DNA of 64,000 nucleotides from positions 1,302,001 through 1,366,000 of the forward strand of contig NC_013194.1 of the NCBI RefSeq assembly GCF_000024165.1, written 5' to 3'. Positions 34,872 through 44,142 of the stretch are shown here, one piece after another. A model generated the notes under the pieces. The model was not told the origin of the DNA, ran no database searches, and saw nothing but the letters and a program-made list of their open reading frames with translations. This DNA is from Accumulibacter phosphatis (GTDB lineage: Bacteria; Pseudomonadota; Gammaproteobacteria; Burkholderiales; Rhodocyclaceae). The position numbers and the translations under genes are program-made. Positions within the stretch are counted from its first letter, which is position 1. Each line of letters starts with the position of its first letter.

Positions 34872-35546
34872 ATGCGCCAGGACGACGACGGGTGTATGCA
34901 GCGGCTGCTCGATGAAATCCGGGACGAGGTCCGCGACACGCGCGAACTGACCGGTCGTCCGGTTCTTGATCCGCGCGTGCTCGAGGCCTTGCGCGGGGTG
35001 CCGCGGCATATGTTCGTCCCCGACGATCTGCAGGCCAGCGCCTACGTCAACCACCCGCTACCGATCGGCCATGGACAGACGATCTCGCAACCGTACATCG
35101 TAGCCTTGATGAGCGACCTGATTCAGCCGCGCGCGGGGGACGTCGTCCTCGAGGTCGGTACCGGTTCGGGCTACCAGGCGGCGATTCTCGCGCGGCTGGT
35201 GAAGCAGGTCTACTCGCTGGAAATCATCGAGGAACTCGCCGCACAGGCGCGCGTGCGCCTGCAGCGCCTGGGTTGCGACAACGTCGAGGTGTGCGCCGGC
35301 AACGGCCGCTTCGGTTGGCCCGAGCACGCCCCGTACGATTCGATCATGGTCACCGCGGCCGCCCCGCGCATTCCTCCGGCGCTGATCGAGCAGCTCAAGG
35401 CCGGCGGCATCCTGGTCATGCCGGTGGGCAGCCGCTACCTCGGGCAGGAGTTGCTGGTGCTCCAAAAGGACGCGCTGGGCGGGCTCGCCGAACGGCGCGT
35501 CCTGCCGGTCGCCTTCGTGCCCTTGACCGGGGCAGCCGCGGAGTGA
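34872..35546 (+). CDS. pcm: Protein-L-isoaspartate(D-aspartate) O-methyltransferase
   Basis: Pcm methylates isoaspartyl residues of aged proteins so they can be repaired. The 224-residue protein shows RGVPRHMFVPDDLQASAYVN, PLPIGHGQTISQPYIVALM (substrate site), VLEVGTGSGYQAAILARL (SAM motif I), YDSIMVTAAAPRIPPALIEQL and GGILVMPVG. MRQDDDG at 34872 is used; MQRLLDE at 34896 is possible. It follows the BCAM0308 gene by 4 bp and ends the stress-related block. It is convergent with trpE (87 bp between the stops). Confidence 0.93.
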   Translation: MRQDDDGCMQRLLDEIRDEVRDTRELTGRPVLDPRVLEALRGVPRHMFVPDDLQASAYVNHPLPIGHGQTISQPYIVALMSDLIQPRAGDVVLEVGTGSGYQAAILARLVKQVYSLEIIEELAAQARVRLQRLGCDNVEVCAGNGRFGWPEHAPYDSIMVTAAAPRIPPALIEQLKAGGILVMPVGSRYLGQELLVLQKDALGGLAERRVLPVAFVPLTGAAAE

Positions 35547-35633
35547 GCGTTCGCGGTGCATCGCCGACGGCATCGGCGCGCGTCGCTCCTGAGGTAGCCG
35601 CCGCTCACCCCGGACCCTGGCGCGGTCGTTCCC

Positions 35634-37106
35634 TCAGCAGCGGGTGTCGAGACCGTGCTCGGCCAGTTCGGCGGCGCGCAACACGGCGCGGGCCTTGTTC
35701 TCCGTCTCCTGCCATTCCGACGACGGATCCGAATCGGCGACGATGCCGGCACCGGCCTGCACGTGCAGCTGGCCATCCTTGACGATGGCCGTACGGATGG
35801 CAATCGCCAGATCCATGTCGCCGTTGAAGCCGAGGTAACCGACGGCACCGGCGTAGATGCCGCGCTTGACCGGTTCGAGTTCGTCGATGATCTCCATCGC
35901 CCGCACCTTCGGCGCGCCCGAGACGGTGCCGGCCGGGAAGGTCGCCTTGAGCACGTCGAGCGCGCAAAGGTCCGGACGCAGCCGCGCCTCGACGTTGGAG
36001 ACGATGTGCATGACATGGGAGTAGCGTTCGACGATCATGTTCTCGGTGAGCTTGATCGTGCCGACGCGGGCAACGCGGCCGGCGTCGTTGCGGCCGAGGT
36101 CGAGGAGCTGGACGTGCTCCGCACGTTCCTTTGCGTCGGCCAGCAATTCGGCGGCAAGCGCCTGATCCTCCTCGAAGGACACGCCGCGCCGGCGGGTGCC
36201 GGCGATCGGCCGGACCGTCACCGTGTCGCCTTCGAGGCGAACCAGAATTTCCGGTGAGGCGCCAACGACATGGAAGTCCTCGAGGTCGAAGTAGAACATG
36301 TACGGCGACGGATTGAGCGAGCGCAGGGACCGGTAGAGCGCCATCGGGCTGGCGGCAAGCGGTTTGCTCATGCGCTGCGAGAGGACGACCTGCATGATGT
36401 CGCCCTCGGTGATGTAGCGCTTGGCCGTGACCACCGCTCGCTTGAACTGGGACTCGCCGAACATCGACGTCGCCGGCTGCGACGATTGCGGCGCTTCGGC
36501 TGGAATGCGCACCGGTTCGCGCAGGCGGGCGAGCAGTTCCTTGAGCCTGGCCTGCGCCTTGTGGTAGGCACCGGGAACCCCGGGCTCGGCGTAGACGACC
36601 AGCGTCAGCTTGCCCGACAGGTTGTCGACTACCGCAATCTCCTCGGAAAGGAGCAGCACGATGTCGGGAATTCCGAGGTCGTCGGGTTTTTGCGAACGCG
36701 TCAGGCGGGTTTCGATGTAGCGGACGGTGTCATAGCCGAAGCAACCGACGAGACCACCGCAGAAGCGCGGCAGGCCGGTCGTCGGCGCGGCGCGGAAGCG
36801 TTTCATGTATTTGCCGATGAAGTCGAGCGGGTTGGTGTCGTCTTCGCGTTCGGCGATGCGATTGCCGTTGAGAACCAGTACCTGATGGGCATTGACGACG
36901 ATGCGCGTCGGACTGGCCAGGCCGATGAACGAGTAGCGGCCAAAGCGTTCGCCGCCCTGGACCGATTCGAGCAGGTAGGTGTAGGGGGCGTTGGCCAGCT
37001 TCAGATAGATCGACAGCGGCGTGTCGAGATCGGCGAAGGTCTCCAGCGTCACCGGGATGCGGTTGTAGCCTTCGGCAGCCAGGCGATTGAAATAGGCTTC
37101 GGTCAT
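35634..37106 (-). CDS. trpE: Anthranilate synthase component I
   Basis: TrpE makes anthranilate from chorismate using ammonia from TrpG. The 490-residue protein has the tryptophan feedback element YLLESVQGGERFGRYSFIG (LLES...S). The catalytic C-terminal blocks are ILVRLEGDTVTVRPIAGTRR, LDLGRNDAGRVA, FPAGTVSGAPKVRAMEIIDE and QAGAGIVADSDP. GGAG lies 5 nt before the ATG at 37106. It is followed by pcm in the opposite direction, while its partner trpG lies about 12.8 kb away on the same strand. On its other side is gph (170 bp), the usual betaproteobacterial neighbour. Confidence 0.97.
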   Translation of the reverse strand: MTEAYFNRLAAEGYNRIPVTLETFADLDTPLSIYLKLANAPYTYLLESVQGGERFGRYSFIGLASPTRIVVNAHQVLVLNGNRIAEREDDTNPLDFIGKYMKRFRAAPTTGLPRFCGGLVGCFGYDTVRYIETRLTRSQKPDDLGIPDIVLLLSEEIAVVDNLSGKLTLVVYAEPGVPGAYHKAQARLKELLARLREPVRIPAEAPQSSQPATSMFGESQFKRAVVTAKRYITEGDIMQVVLSQRMSKPLAASPMALYRSLRSLNPSPYMFYFDLEDFHVVGASPEILVRLEGDTVTVRPIAGTRRRGVSFEEDQALAAELLADAKERAEHVQLLDLGRNDAGRVARVGTIKLTENMIVERYSHVMHIVSNVEARLRPDLCALDVLKATFPAGTVSGAPKVRAMEIIDELEPVKRGIYAGAVGYLGFNGDMDLAIAIRTAIVKDGQLHVQAGAGIVADSDPSSEWQETENKARAVLRAAELAEHGLDTRC

Positions 37107-37275
37107 CGGAACTCCACAAGGAAACACGGCGGGAAACACGGCGCAAGTGGCTGCGCACCGGGCCGATGCGCGTCCTGGGCGGGGCCGCCACGCGGCGGCT
37201 AGACGCGTCCGCCGCGCCAGCGCCAGGCCCGCACCCCGCGGGCAGGTCTCGGTGGCCGTCTGTGGTGGAGCGCGG

Positions 37276-37959
37276 TCATTCCTGAGCGATGCGGCGGGCG
37301 GCCTCGGCGAGGGACGAGACTATACCATCGCAGTCCAGATCGCGGACATCGCGTCCTTCGTTGTAGCCGTAAGGCACCAGAAAAACGCGGCAGCCGGCAG
37401 AGCGTCCGGCATGAAAATCGTGCAGCGAGTCGCCGATCATCAGCACATGCGCCGGTGATACGCCGAGGCGGCCGCTCGCCCAGAGCAGTGGCATCGGATC
37501 GGGCTTGGGCCGCGGCAGGAGGTCGCCGCTGACGACGACGTCGAAGTAGGGAGCCAGACCGGTATGCTCGAGCAGCGGCAGGGTGAATGCTTCCGCCTTG
37601 TTGGTGATGACGCCGAGCGGCAACCCCATGGCCTTGAACGCGTCGAGTCCTTCGATGACGCCCGGGAAAAGAATGGCGTTGCGCCCGTTCTCTGCGGCGT
37701 AGTGATACCTGAAGCTGGCCAGCGCCTTGGCCGGTGGCGGCGCCGCGTCGTCGGCGGCTTCCATGGTGCCGGCCAGCACGCGCTTGACGAGATTCGGGAT
37801 GCCACGTCCGACATAGCTGCGGATCGCCTCGACAGCAACCTCCTGACGGCCGAGGTCGTCCAGCATGGCGTTGGCGGCGGCGTGCAGATCGAGGACAGTG
37901 TCGAGCAACGTGCCGTCGAGATCGATGAGAACGGCACGTACGGCGAGTGACTGGGGCAT
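37276..37959 (-). CDS. gph: Phosphoglycolate phosphatase
   Basis: This HAD-superfamily phosphatase removes 2-phosphoglycolate. The 227-residue protein has the nucleophile motif LIDLDGTLLDTV (DxDGT), the motif II region GVITNKAEAF and motif III/IV around PKPDPMPLLWA and MIGDSLHDFHAGRSAG. Its ATG overlaps the rpe stop (TGATG), so it is translated with rpe. The order apaG, rpe, gph, trpE is conserved in many betaproteobacteria. Confidence 0.92.
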   Translation of the reverse strand: MPQSLAVRAVLIDLDGTLLDTVLDLHAAANAMLDDLGRQEVAVEAIRSYVGRGIPNLVKRVLAGTMEAADDAAPPPAKALASFRYHYAAENGRNAILFPGVIEGLDAFKAMGLPLGVITNKAEAFTLPLLEHTGLAPYFDVVVSGDLLPRPKPDPMPLLWASGRLGVSPAHVLMIGDSLHDFHAGRSAGCRVFLVPYGYNEGRDVRDLDCDGIVSSLAEAARRIAQE

Positions 37960-38648
37960 CAGATCTCTCCCAGTTGGGCGCGCAGCGCCGCGATCACCGT
38001 GTCGTAGCGATTGGCGTCGCTGTCCCGGCCGGCGCCGAAGACCGCCGACCCGGCGACGAAGGCGTCGGCGCCGGCGCGGGCGATTTCGGCAATGTTGTCG
38101 ATCTTGACGCCACCGTCGACTTCCAGCCGGATGCGCCGGCCGCTGCTCCGTTCATAGGCGTCGATTCTGGCGCGTGCTGCAGCGAGCTTGGCCAGGGTCG
38201 AGGCAATGAACTGCTGTCCACCGAAACCCGGGTTGACGCTCATCAGCAGGACGATGTCCAGCTTGTCCATGACGTAATCCATGTAGTCGAGCGGTGTCGC
38301 CGGGTTGAAGACGAGCCCCGACTGGCAACCGTTCTCACGGATCAGCGCGAGCGTGCGGTCGACGTGCTCCGAGGCTTCCGGGTGGAAGGTGATGATGTTG
38401 GCACCGGCCTTGGCGAAGTCGGGAACGATACGGTCGACGGGCCTGACCATCAGGTGCACATCGATCGGCGCCTCGGTCAGCGGGCGGATGGCCGCACAGA
38501 CCAGCGGACCGATGGTAAGGTTGGGAACGTAATGGTTGTCCATGACGTCGAAGTGGATCCAGTCTGCGCCGGCGGCGATGACATTCACGACTTCCTCGCC
38601 GAGTCTGGCAAAATCGGCGGAGAGGATACTGGGGGCGATGACATGCAT
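37959..38648 (-). CDS. rpe: Ribulose-phosphate 3-epimerase
   Basis: Rpe interconverts ribulose-5-phosphate and xylulose-5-phosphate. The 229-residue TIM barrel starts MHVIAPSILSADFARLGEEV. It shows IHFDVMDNHYVPNLTIGP (catalytic Asp, metal ligands), DVHLMVRPVD, ITFHPEASEH, MSVNPGFGGQQFI and LEVDGGVKIDNI. It begins the rpe-gph-trpE unit and is divergent from apaG with about 145 bp between them. Confidence 0.96.
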   Translation of the reverse strand: MHVIAPSILSADFARLGEEVVNVIAAGADWIHFDVMDNHYVPNLTIGPLVCAAIRPLTEAPIDVHLMVRPVDRIVPDFAKAGANIITFHPEASEHVDRTLALIRENGCQSGLVFNPATPLDYMDYVMDKLDIVLLMSVNPGFGGQQFIASTLAKLAAARARIDAYERSSGRRIRLEVDGGVKIDNIAEIARAGADAFVAGSAVFGAGRDSDANRYDTVIAALRAQLGEI

Positions 38649-38794
38649 GTGGGGAATCCGTAGGGAAAACAGGGTTTATTCTACTCCGAAAGGTCTGGTC
38701 GGCTTAGAGGGGCCCCTCGGTTTATCGGCAGGCTTGCCAGTACCCGCCGTTTGGTGTGCAATGCGGGTTCTGATCGTTCCGACATCGAGAAATC

Positions 38795-39178
38795 ATGGCC
38801 GAAAGCAAGAAATACGAGTTCGCGGTCACCGCGGTTCCGCAATACATCGCCGACCAGTCGGATCCCGTGAACGACAATTACGTTTTCGCCTACACGATCA
38901 CCATCGAGAATGTCGGCACCGTGGCCGCGCAGTTGATTTCGCGCCACTGGGTCATCACCGATGCCGGCGGCAAGGTCCAGGAAGTGCGCGGGCTCGGTGT
39001 CGTCGGCCGGCAGCCCTTGTTGCAGCCCGGCGAGCAGTTTTCCTATACCAGCGGCTGTCAGCTCGATACCCCGGTGGGTACGATGCGTGGCAGTTACCAG
39101 ATGACGGCTGTCGATGGCCGGCAGTTCGACGCGGAGATTGCCGAGTTCACCCTGGCCGTCCCGCACGTCCTGCATTGA
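38795..39178 (+). CDS. apaG: Co2+/Mg2+ efflux protein ApaG
   Basis: The 127-residue protein is a single fibronectin-III-like ApaG domain: VTAVPQYIADQSDPVNDNYV, FAYTITIENVGTVAAQLISR, HWVITDAGGKVQEVRGLGVV, GRQPLLQPGEQFSYTSGCQL, and GTMRGSYQM. Salmonella CorD/ApaG affects cobalt and magnesium efflux, but the biochemical role remains unclear. It is full length and divergent from rpe; a methyltransferase gene follows after about 10 bp. Confidence 0.95.
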   Translation: MAESKKYEFAVTAVPQYIADQSDPVNDNYVFAYTITIENVGTVAAQLISRHWVITDAGGKVQEVRGLGVVGRQPLLQPGEQFSYTSGCQLDTPVGTMRGSYQMTAVDGRQFDAEIAEFTLAVPHVLH

Positions 39179-39188
39179 TTCCCCGCGC

Positions 39189-39782
39189 TTGAGCCTCAAG
39201 CACAGTTACACGCTGATCTCGCCGTTCTACGATCTGGTGCTCGCGGCGGCCAGCCGCAGCCAGCGCGCCGACAGCCTGGCCGAGCTGCCGCAGGCGCCGG
39301 CGCGCGTGCTGCTCAGCGGTGTCGGCACCGGTCTCGACCTGCCGCTGCTGCCGTTACAGCACCACTACACCGGCATCGATCTGACGCCGGCGATGCTGCG
39401 GCGAGCCAGGCGGCGCGCCGGCGACCTCGATTTCCAGTGGATTCAGGGAGATTCGCAGCGCCTGCCGTTTGCCGACCGCAGTTTCGACCACGCCGTCCTG
39501 CACCTGATCCTGGCCGTTCTGCCGGACCCGGTGGCCTGCCTGCGAGAGACCGCACGAGTCCTGGCTGCAGGCGGCAGCGTGCTGATTTTCGACAAGTTCC
39601 TGCAACCGGGGCAGTGGGCGCCGGTGCGGCGACTGGTCAACCCGATGGTCCGCCATGTCGCGACACGGCTCGATGTGGTTTTCGAAGAGGTGCTCGCGCA
39701 GGTGCCTGGCCTGGTCGTGGCGAGCGACCAGCCGGCGCTGGCCGGTGGTTGGTTCAGACGGATTCGCCTGCAACGCGTCTAG
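39189..39782 (+). CDS. Class I SAM-dependent methyltransferase
   Basis: The 197-residue protein has a UbiE-like layout: YTLISPFYDLVLAAASR at the N-terminus, motif I as LLSGVGTGLDLPLLP (VGTG), DLTPAMLRRARRR, the post-I FQWIQGDSQRLPFADRSFDH and ETARVLAAGGSVLIFDKF. Translation probably starts at TTG (39189) since no in-frame ATG gives a sensible N-terminus; the only in-frame ATG lies inside apaG. Substrate unknown. It follows apaG by 10 bp, and its last bases overlap the end of convergent argJ. Confidence 0.8.
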   Translation: MSLKHSYTLISPFYDLVLAAASRSQRADSLAELPQAPARVLLSGVGTGLDLPLLPLQHHYTGIDLTPAMLRRARRRAGDLDFQWIQGDSQRLPFADRSFDHAVLHLILAVLPDPVACLRETARVLAAGGSVLIFDKFLQPGQWAPVRRLVNPMVRHVATRLDVVFEEVLAQVPGLVVASDQPALAGGWFRRIRLQRV

Positions 39783-41017
39783 CTGCGGTAATCGGCGTTG
39801 ATCCTGACGTAGTCGTAGGAGAGATCGCAGGTGTAGATCGCGGCGCGGGCGGGACCACGCCCGAGGTCGACGCGGACGCCGATCTCGGCTTCCTGCATGC
39901 GGCGCGCGCCGTCTTCTTCACGGTACGACGCCGCCCGTCCGCCGTTTTCGGCAACCAGAATCTCGCTACCGGCACTGGCCAGCCAGACCTTGACGCGGTC
40001 TACGTCGAGGTCGTCGACCTCGGCGTAGCCGATGGCGGCGAGAATTCGCCCGAGGTTGGGGTCGGACGCAAAGAAGGCGGTCTTGACCAGCGGCGAGTGC
40101 GCAATCGCATAGCCGACGCGCTTGCACTCCGCGCTATCGCGACCGCCTTCGACGGCGACGGTGATGAACTTGCTGGCGCCTTCGCCGTCGCGAACGATCG
40201 CCTGCGCGAGTTCGACGGCGACGTCGATTACGGCCTGACGCAGCGCCTCGTAGCCAGCCGCGCCGGCGTCTGCAAACTCAATGCCGGCGCCGCCGGTGGC
40301 GATGAGGATGAAGGAATCGTTGGTCGAGGTGTCGCCGTCTACGGTGATGCAGTTGAACGACTCGGCAGCGGCTTCCTGCAGGAGTTGCTGCAGCAGCGGT
40401 GCGGCGATACCGGCGTCGGTGGCGATGAAAGCGAGCATCGTTGCCATGTTCGGCCGGATCATGCCGGCTCCCTTGCTGATACCGGTGATGGTGATGCTTC
40501 GGCCGGCGTTCTCGATGCGCCGTGAGGCGGCCTTGGCCAGTGTGTCGGTGGTCATGATCGCATGCGCCGCGGCGTGCCAGTTGTCGGCGGCGAGGTTGGC
40601 GGCACAGGACGGCAGGCCTGCGATCAGGCGGTCGACCGGCAGAGGTTCGAGGATCACGCCGGTCGAGAAAGGCAGTACCTGGCGGTCATCGATTCCCAGC
40701 AGGCGGCCGACCGCGGCGCAGGTTTCCGTCGCCGCCAGCCAGCCTTGCTCGCCGGTGCCGGCATTGGCGATGCCGGTATTGATCACCAGCGCCCGCATGT
40801 CGCTGCCGATTTCCAGATGCCGCCGGCAGACCTGCACCGGAGCGGCGCAGAAGCGATTGGCGGTGAACACGCCGGCGACCCGGGAGCCCGCGTCGAGTGC
40901 GAGCAGCGTCAGGTCGTGCCGGTCGAGCTTGCGGATCGCCGCCGCGGCAACGCCGAGGCGAACGCCGGCGACCGGCAGCAGTTCTTCGGGAGCAGGGGTA
41001 CGATAATTCACGGGCAT
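39779..41017 (-). CDS. argJ: Bifunctional ornithine acetyltransferase / N-acetylglutamate synthase
   Basis: ArgJ recycles the acetyl group from N-acetylornithine to glutamate in arginine synthesis. The 412-residue precursor is cleaved autocatalytically before Thr193 in GMIRPNMATMLAF, the Ntn-type site, giving alpha and beta chains. Other signatures are VFTANRFCAAPVQVC, INTGIANAGTGEQG, ITVDGDTSTNDSF and the C-terminal YTCDLSYDYVRINADYR. GAGG lies 5 nt before the ATG at 41017. It is 121 bp downstream of secA on the same strand; the pair secA-argJ is common in betaproteobacteria. Confidence 0.96.
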   Translation of the reverse strand: MPVNYRTPAPEELLPVAGVRLGVAAAAIRKLDRHDLTLLALDAGSRVAGVFTANRFCAAPVQVCRRHLEIGSDMRALVINTGIANAGTGEQGWLAATETCAAVGRLLGIDDRQVLPFSTGVILEPLPVDRLIAGLPSCAANLAADNWHAAAHAIMTTDTLAKAASRRIENAGRSITITGISKGAGMIRPNMATMLAFIATDAGIAAPLLQQLLQEAAAESFNCITVDGDTSTNDSFILIATGGAGIEFADAGAAGYEALRQAVIDVAVELAQAIVRDGEGASKFITVAVEGGRDSAECKRVGYAIAHSPLVKTAFFASDPNLGRILAAIGYAEVDDLDVDRVKVWLASAGSEILVAENGGRAASYREEDGARRMQEAEIGVRVDLGRGPARAAIYTCDLSYDYVRINADYRS

Positions 41018-41138
41018 GGCAACCTCGCGAGCGGAGAACGAGCAACGAGCCAGGAGCAAGGCAGGGGCAGGAGCAGGGCGAAGGCCGGGGGCGCCGAGGG
41101 GTGGGGTGCCCGCAAGCTGTTCTCCCCGTGGCTGACGC

Positions 41139-43859
41139 CTACGACAGCTTGCCGTGGCAGAACTTGTACTTCTTGCCTGAACCGCAGGGACAAGGCTCAT
41201 TGCGGCCGACCTTGGCGCCCGGTGCCATCGGCTTGCGAGCACTCGCTGCGGCAGCCGCGTCGCCGTCGGTACTGCCGAGTGCCTCGTCGTAGTCGGCGTG
41301 ATGGTAGCGGACGTTCTGCACCTCGGCGTGCGGGGCACTTTCCTCGACGTCCTGTGCACGCACCTGAACGGTGACCAGCAGGCGCGTCACGTCGACGCGC
41401 ACGCTGTCGAGAAGTCGCTGGAACAGTTCGAAGGCTTCGCGCTTGTACTCCTGCTTGGGGTTCTTCTGGGCGTAGCCGCGCAGATGGATTCCCTGCCGCA
41501 GGTGATCGAGCGCCGCCAGGTGTTCGCGCCAGTGCGTGTCCAGGCTCTGCAGCATGACGTTGCGCTCGAACGCGTGGAAGTTCTCGGCGCCGACAAGTTC
41601 GATCTTCTCGGCGTAGGCGGCGGCAACCGCGTCGACGATGCGCCTGAGCATCTCCTGGTCGCCAAGATTCGGTTCCTTCGTCGACCATTCGACGATCGGC
41701 AGGTGTTGCTGCAGTTCGGCGGCAAGCGCGTTCTCGAGTCCTGGCAGGTCCCATTGTTCCTCGACCGTTTCCGCCGGAACATGAAGCCGGAACATGTCGT
41801 GCAGGACGCCTTCGCGCATCGCGGTGATCGTTTCCGAGATGTCGCCGCTCTCCAGCAACTCGTTGCGTTGCGCGTAGATGACCTTGCGCTGGTCGTTGGC
41901 GACGTCGTCGTACTCGAGGAGTTGCTTGCGGATGTCGAAGTTGCGCGCCTCGACCTTGCGCTGAGCCGACTCGAGCGAACGTGACACCAGGGGATGCTCG
42001 ATCGGCTCGCCCTCGGGCATCTTCAGGCGCTCCATGATGGCCTTGAGGCGGTCACCGGCAAAGATGCGCAGCAGGGAATCATCGAGCGCGAGGAAGAAGC
42101 GCGAGGAACCCGGATCGCCCTGGCGACCGGAACGGCCGCGCAACTGGTTGTCGATGCGGCGAGACTCATGCCGCTCCGAACCGATGATGTGCAGGCCGCC
42201 CGCCGCCACCACCTGGTCGTGCAGCTTCTGCCACTGGGCACGGATTTCGGCCATGCGCGCATCGATCTCGGCGGCGCTCAGCGTCTCGTCGTCGCGAACC
42301 TGGGAGATCTTCTTCTCGATGCTGCCGCCGAGGACGATGTCGGTACCCCGGCCGGCCATGTTGGTGGCGATCGTGATGACGCCCGGACTGCCGGCGTCAC
42401 GGACGATTTCTGCTTCGCGCGCGTGCTGCTTGGCGTTGAGCACCTGGTGCGGCAGCTTCTCGTGGTCGAGCAGCGCCGACAGCAGTTCCGAGTTCTCGAT
42501 CGAGGTCGTGCCGACCAGCACCGGTTGGCCACGTTCGCGGCAGGCGCGGATGTCGGCGACGATCGCCTCGTGCTTTTCCTTGGCGGTACGGAAGACCTGA
42601 TCGTTGTTGTCGGTCCGCCGCATTTGCTGGTTGGTCGGGATGACCACCGTCTCGAGACCATAGATCTGCTGGAACTCGTAGGCTTCGGTGTCGGCCGTGC
42701 CGGTCATCCCGGACAGCTTGTCGTACATACGGAAGTAGTTCTGGAAGGTGATCGAGGCCAGAGTCTGGTTCTCGTTCTGAATCCGCACTCCCTCCTTGGC
42801 TTCGACGGCCTGATGCAGACCGTCGGACCAGCGGCGGCCGGACATCAGGCGACCGGTGAATTCGTCGACGATGATCACTTCGCCGTTCTGCACCACGTAC
42901 TGCTGGTCCCTCAGAAAGAGATTGTGGGCGCGCAGGGCGGCGTTCAGGTGGTGGATCATCAGGATGTTGCTGGCATCGTACAGACTGCCGCCGTCGGGTA
43001 GCAGGCCGGCGCTCGCGAGCAGTTCCTCGGCATGCTCGTGGCCTTCCTCGGTCATCAGGATCTGATGGCCCTTCTCGTCTACCCAGTAGTCGCCGGGGCC
43101 GTTTTCTTCCGCACAGCGCTTGAGCAGCGGCGCGACCTTGTTCATGCGCACGTAGAGGTCGGTATGGTCCTCGGCCTGGCCCGAGATGATCAGCGGCGTG
43201 CGCGCTTCGTCGATCAGGATCGAATCGACCTCGTCGACGATCGCGAAGCTGAGCTTGCGCTGCACCCGCTCGCTGGCGGCGTACACCATGTTGTCGCGCA
43301 GGTAATCGAAGCCGAACTCGTTGTTGGTTCCGTAAGTGACGTCGGCGGCGTAGGCGGCCTGCTTTTCCTCATGTGCCATCTGCGACAGGTTCACGCCGAC
43401 GGTCAGGCCGAGAAAGCGGTGCAGACGCCCCATCCACTCGGCGTCGCGGTTGGCCAGGTAGTCGTTGACGGTGACCACGTGCACGCCGTTGCCGGACAGC
43501 GCGTTGAGGTACGAAGCCAGCGTCGCGACCAGCGTCTTGCCCTCGCCGGTCCGCATTTCGGCGATCTTTCCGTCGTGCAGCACCATGCCGCCGATCAGCT
43601 GCACGTCGAAGTGACGCATGCCCAGGCTACGCTTGCCGGCCTCGCGAACGACGGCGAAAGCCTCCGGCAGCAGGGCATCGAGCGACTCCCCATTGGCGAC
43701 ACGAGCCTTGAACTCGGCTGTCTTGTCGCGCAGGCCGTCGTCGGAGAGTGCGCTGACAGAAGCTTCCAGCGCGTTGATCTTGCGGACAACCTGCGAGTAC
43801 TGCTTGATCAGCCGGTCATTGCGGCTGCCGAAAATCTTCTTGAGTAGGCCGGAAATCAT
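41139..43859 (-). CDS. secA: Preprotein translocase ATPase SecA
   Basis: SecA drives Sec-dependent protein export at the inner membrane. The 906-residue protein has NBD1 Walker A EMRTGEGKTLVATL (Lys108), the DEAD-like SFAIVDEVDSILIDEARTPL, the preprotein cross-linking and NBD2 domains (TIATNMAGRGTDIVLGG, QLRGRSGRQGDPGSS), and the helical scaffold. The C-terminal zinc-binding SEC-C motif is GRNEPCPCGSGKKYKFCHG, which also contacts SecB. The ATG at 43859 gives MISGLLKKIFGSRNDR, the family N-terminus; the frame runs open to 43979. No clear Shine-Dalgarno is visible. Confidence 0.97.
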   Translation of the reverse strand: MISGLLKKIFGSRNDRLIKQYSQVVRKINALEASVSALSDDGLRDKTAEFKARVANGESLDALLPEAFAVVREAGKRSLGMRHFDVQLIGGMVLHDGKIAEMRTGEGKTLVATLASYLNALSGNGVHVVTVNDYLANRDAEWMGRLHRFLGLTVGVNLSQMAHEEKQAAYAADVTYGTNNEFGFDYLRDNMVYAASERVQRKLSFAIVDEVDSILIDEARTPLIISGQAEDHTDLYVRMNKVAPLLKRCAEENGPGDYWVDEKGHQILMTEEGHEHAEELLASAGLLPDGGSLYDASNILMIHHLNAALRAHNLFLRDQQYVVQNGEVIIVDEFTGRLMSGRRWSDGLHQAVEAKEGVRIQNENQTLASITFQNYFRMYDKLSGMTGTADTEAYEFQQIYGLETVVIPTNQQMRRTDNNDQVFRTAKEKHEAIVADIRACRERGQPVLVGTTSIENSELLSALLDHEKLPHQVLNAKQHAREAEIVRDAGSPGVITIATNMAGRGTDIVLGGSIEKKISQVRDDETLSAAEIDARMAEIRAQWQKLHDQVVAAGGLHIIGSERHESRRIDNQLRGRSGRQGDPGSSRFFLALDDSLLRIFAGDRLKAIMERLKMPEGEPIEHPLVSRSLESAQRKVEARNFDIRKQLLEYDDVANDQRKVIYAQRNELLESGDISETITAMREGVLHDMFRLHVPAETVEEQWDLPGLENALAAELQQHLPIVEWSTKEPNLGDQEMLRRIVDAVAAAYAEKIELVGAENFHAFERNVMLQSLDTHWREHLAALDHLRQGIHLRGYAQKNPKQEYKREAFELFQRLLDSVRVDVTRLLVTVQVRAQDVEESAPHAEVQNVRYHHADYDEALGSTDGDAAAAASARKPMAPGAKVGRNEPCPCGSGKKYKFCHGKLS

Positions 43860-44142
43860 TCTGGGAACGGTAGAGGATGTTGCGAAGTTAATATGTCGGC
43901 CCGAGCCAACTGGCGGAGCCGGTTCTTGTCCGCCGTGACCAGGTAGAGTGCGGTCCGGAGTGGAGCGCCGGGGCGGCAAAATGAAAGGATTGGCACAATC
44001 ATGCGGCGCGCGGCATGGATACTACCTTCAAGACTCGCGTGACGCAATTCTGGCGTCGCCTGGCCTGGCTGCGCGGCGCTTGTCAGCAGGACGACATCGG
44101 TGTATTAATTCCTGCATTGCCACCGACCGGAGGGATCGACAA

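Noticed and set aside
38708..38719. Palindrome GAGGGGCCCCTC between rpe and apaG as an operator
   Set aside because: Short, GC-only and not placed near an assignable promoter box.
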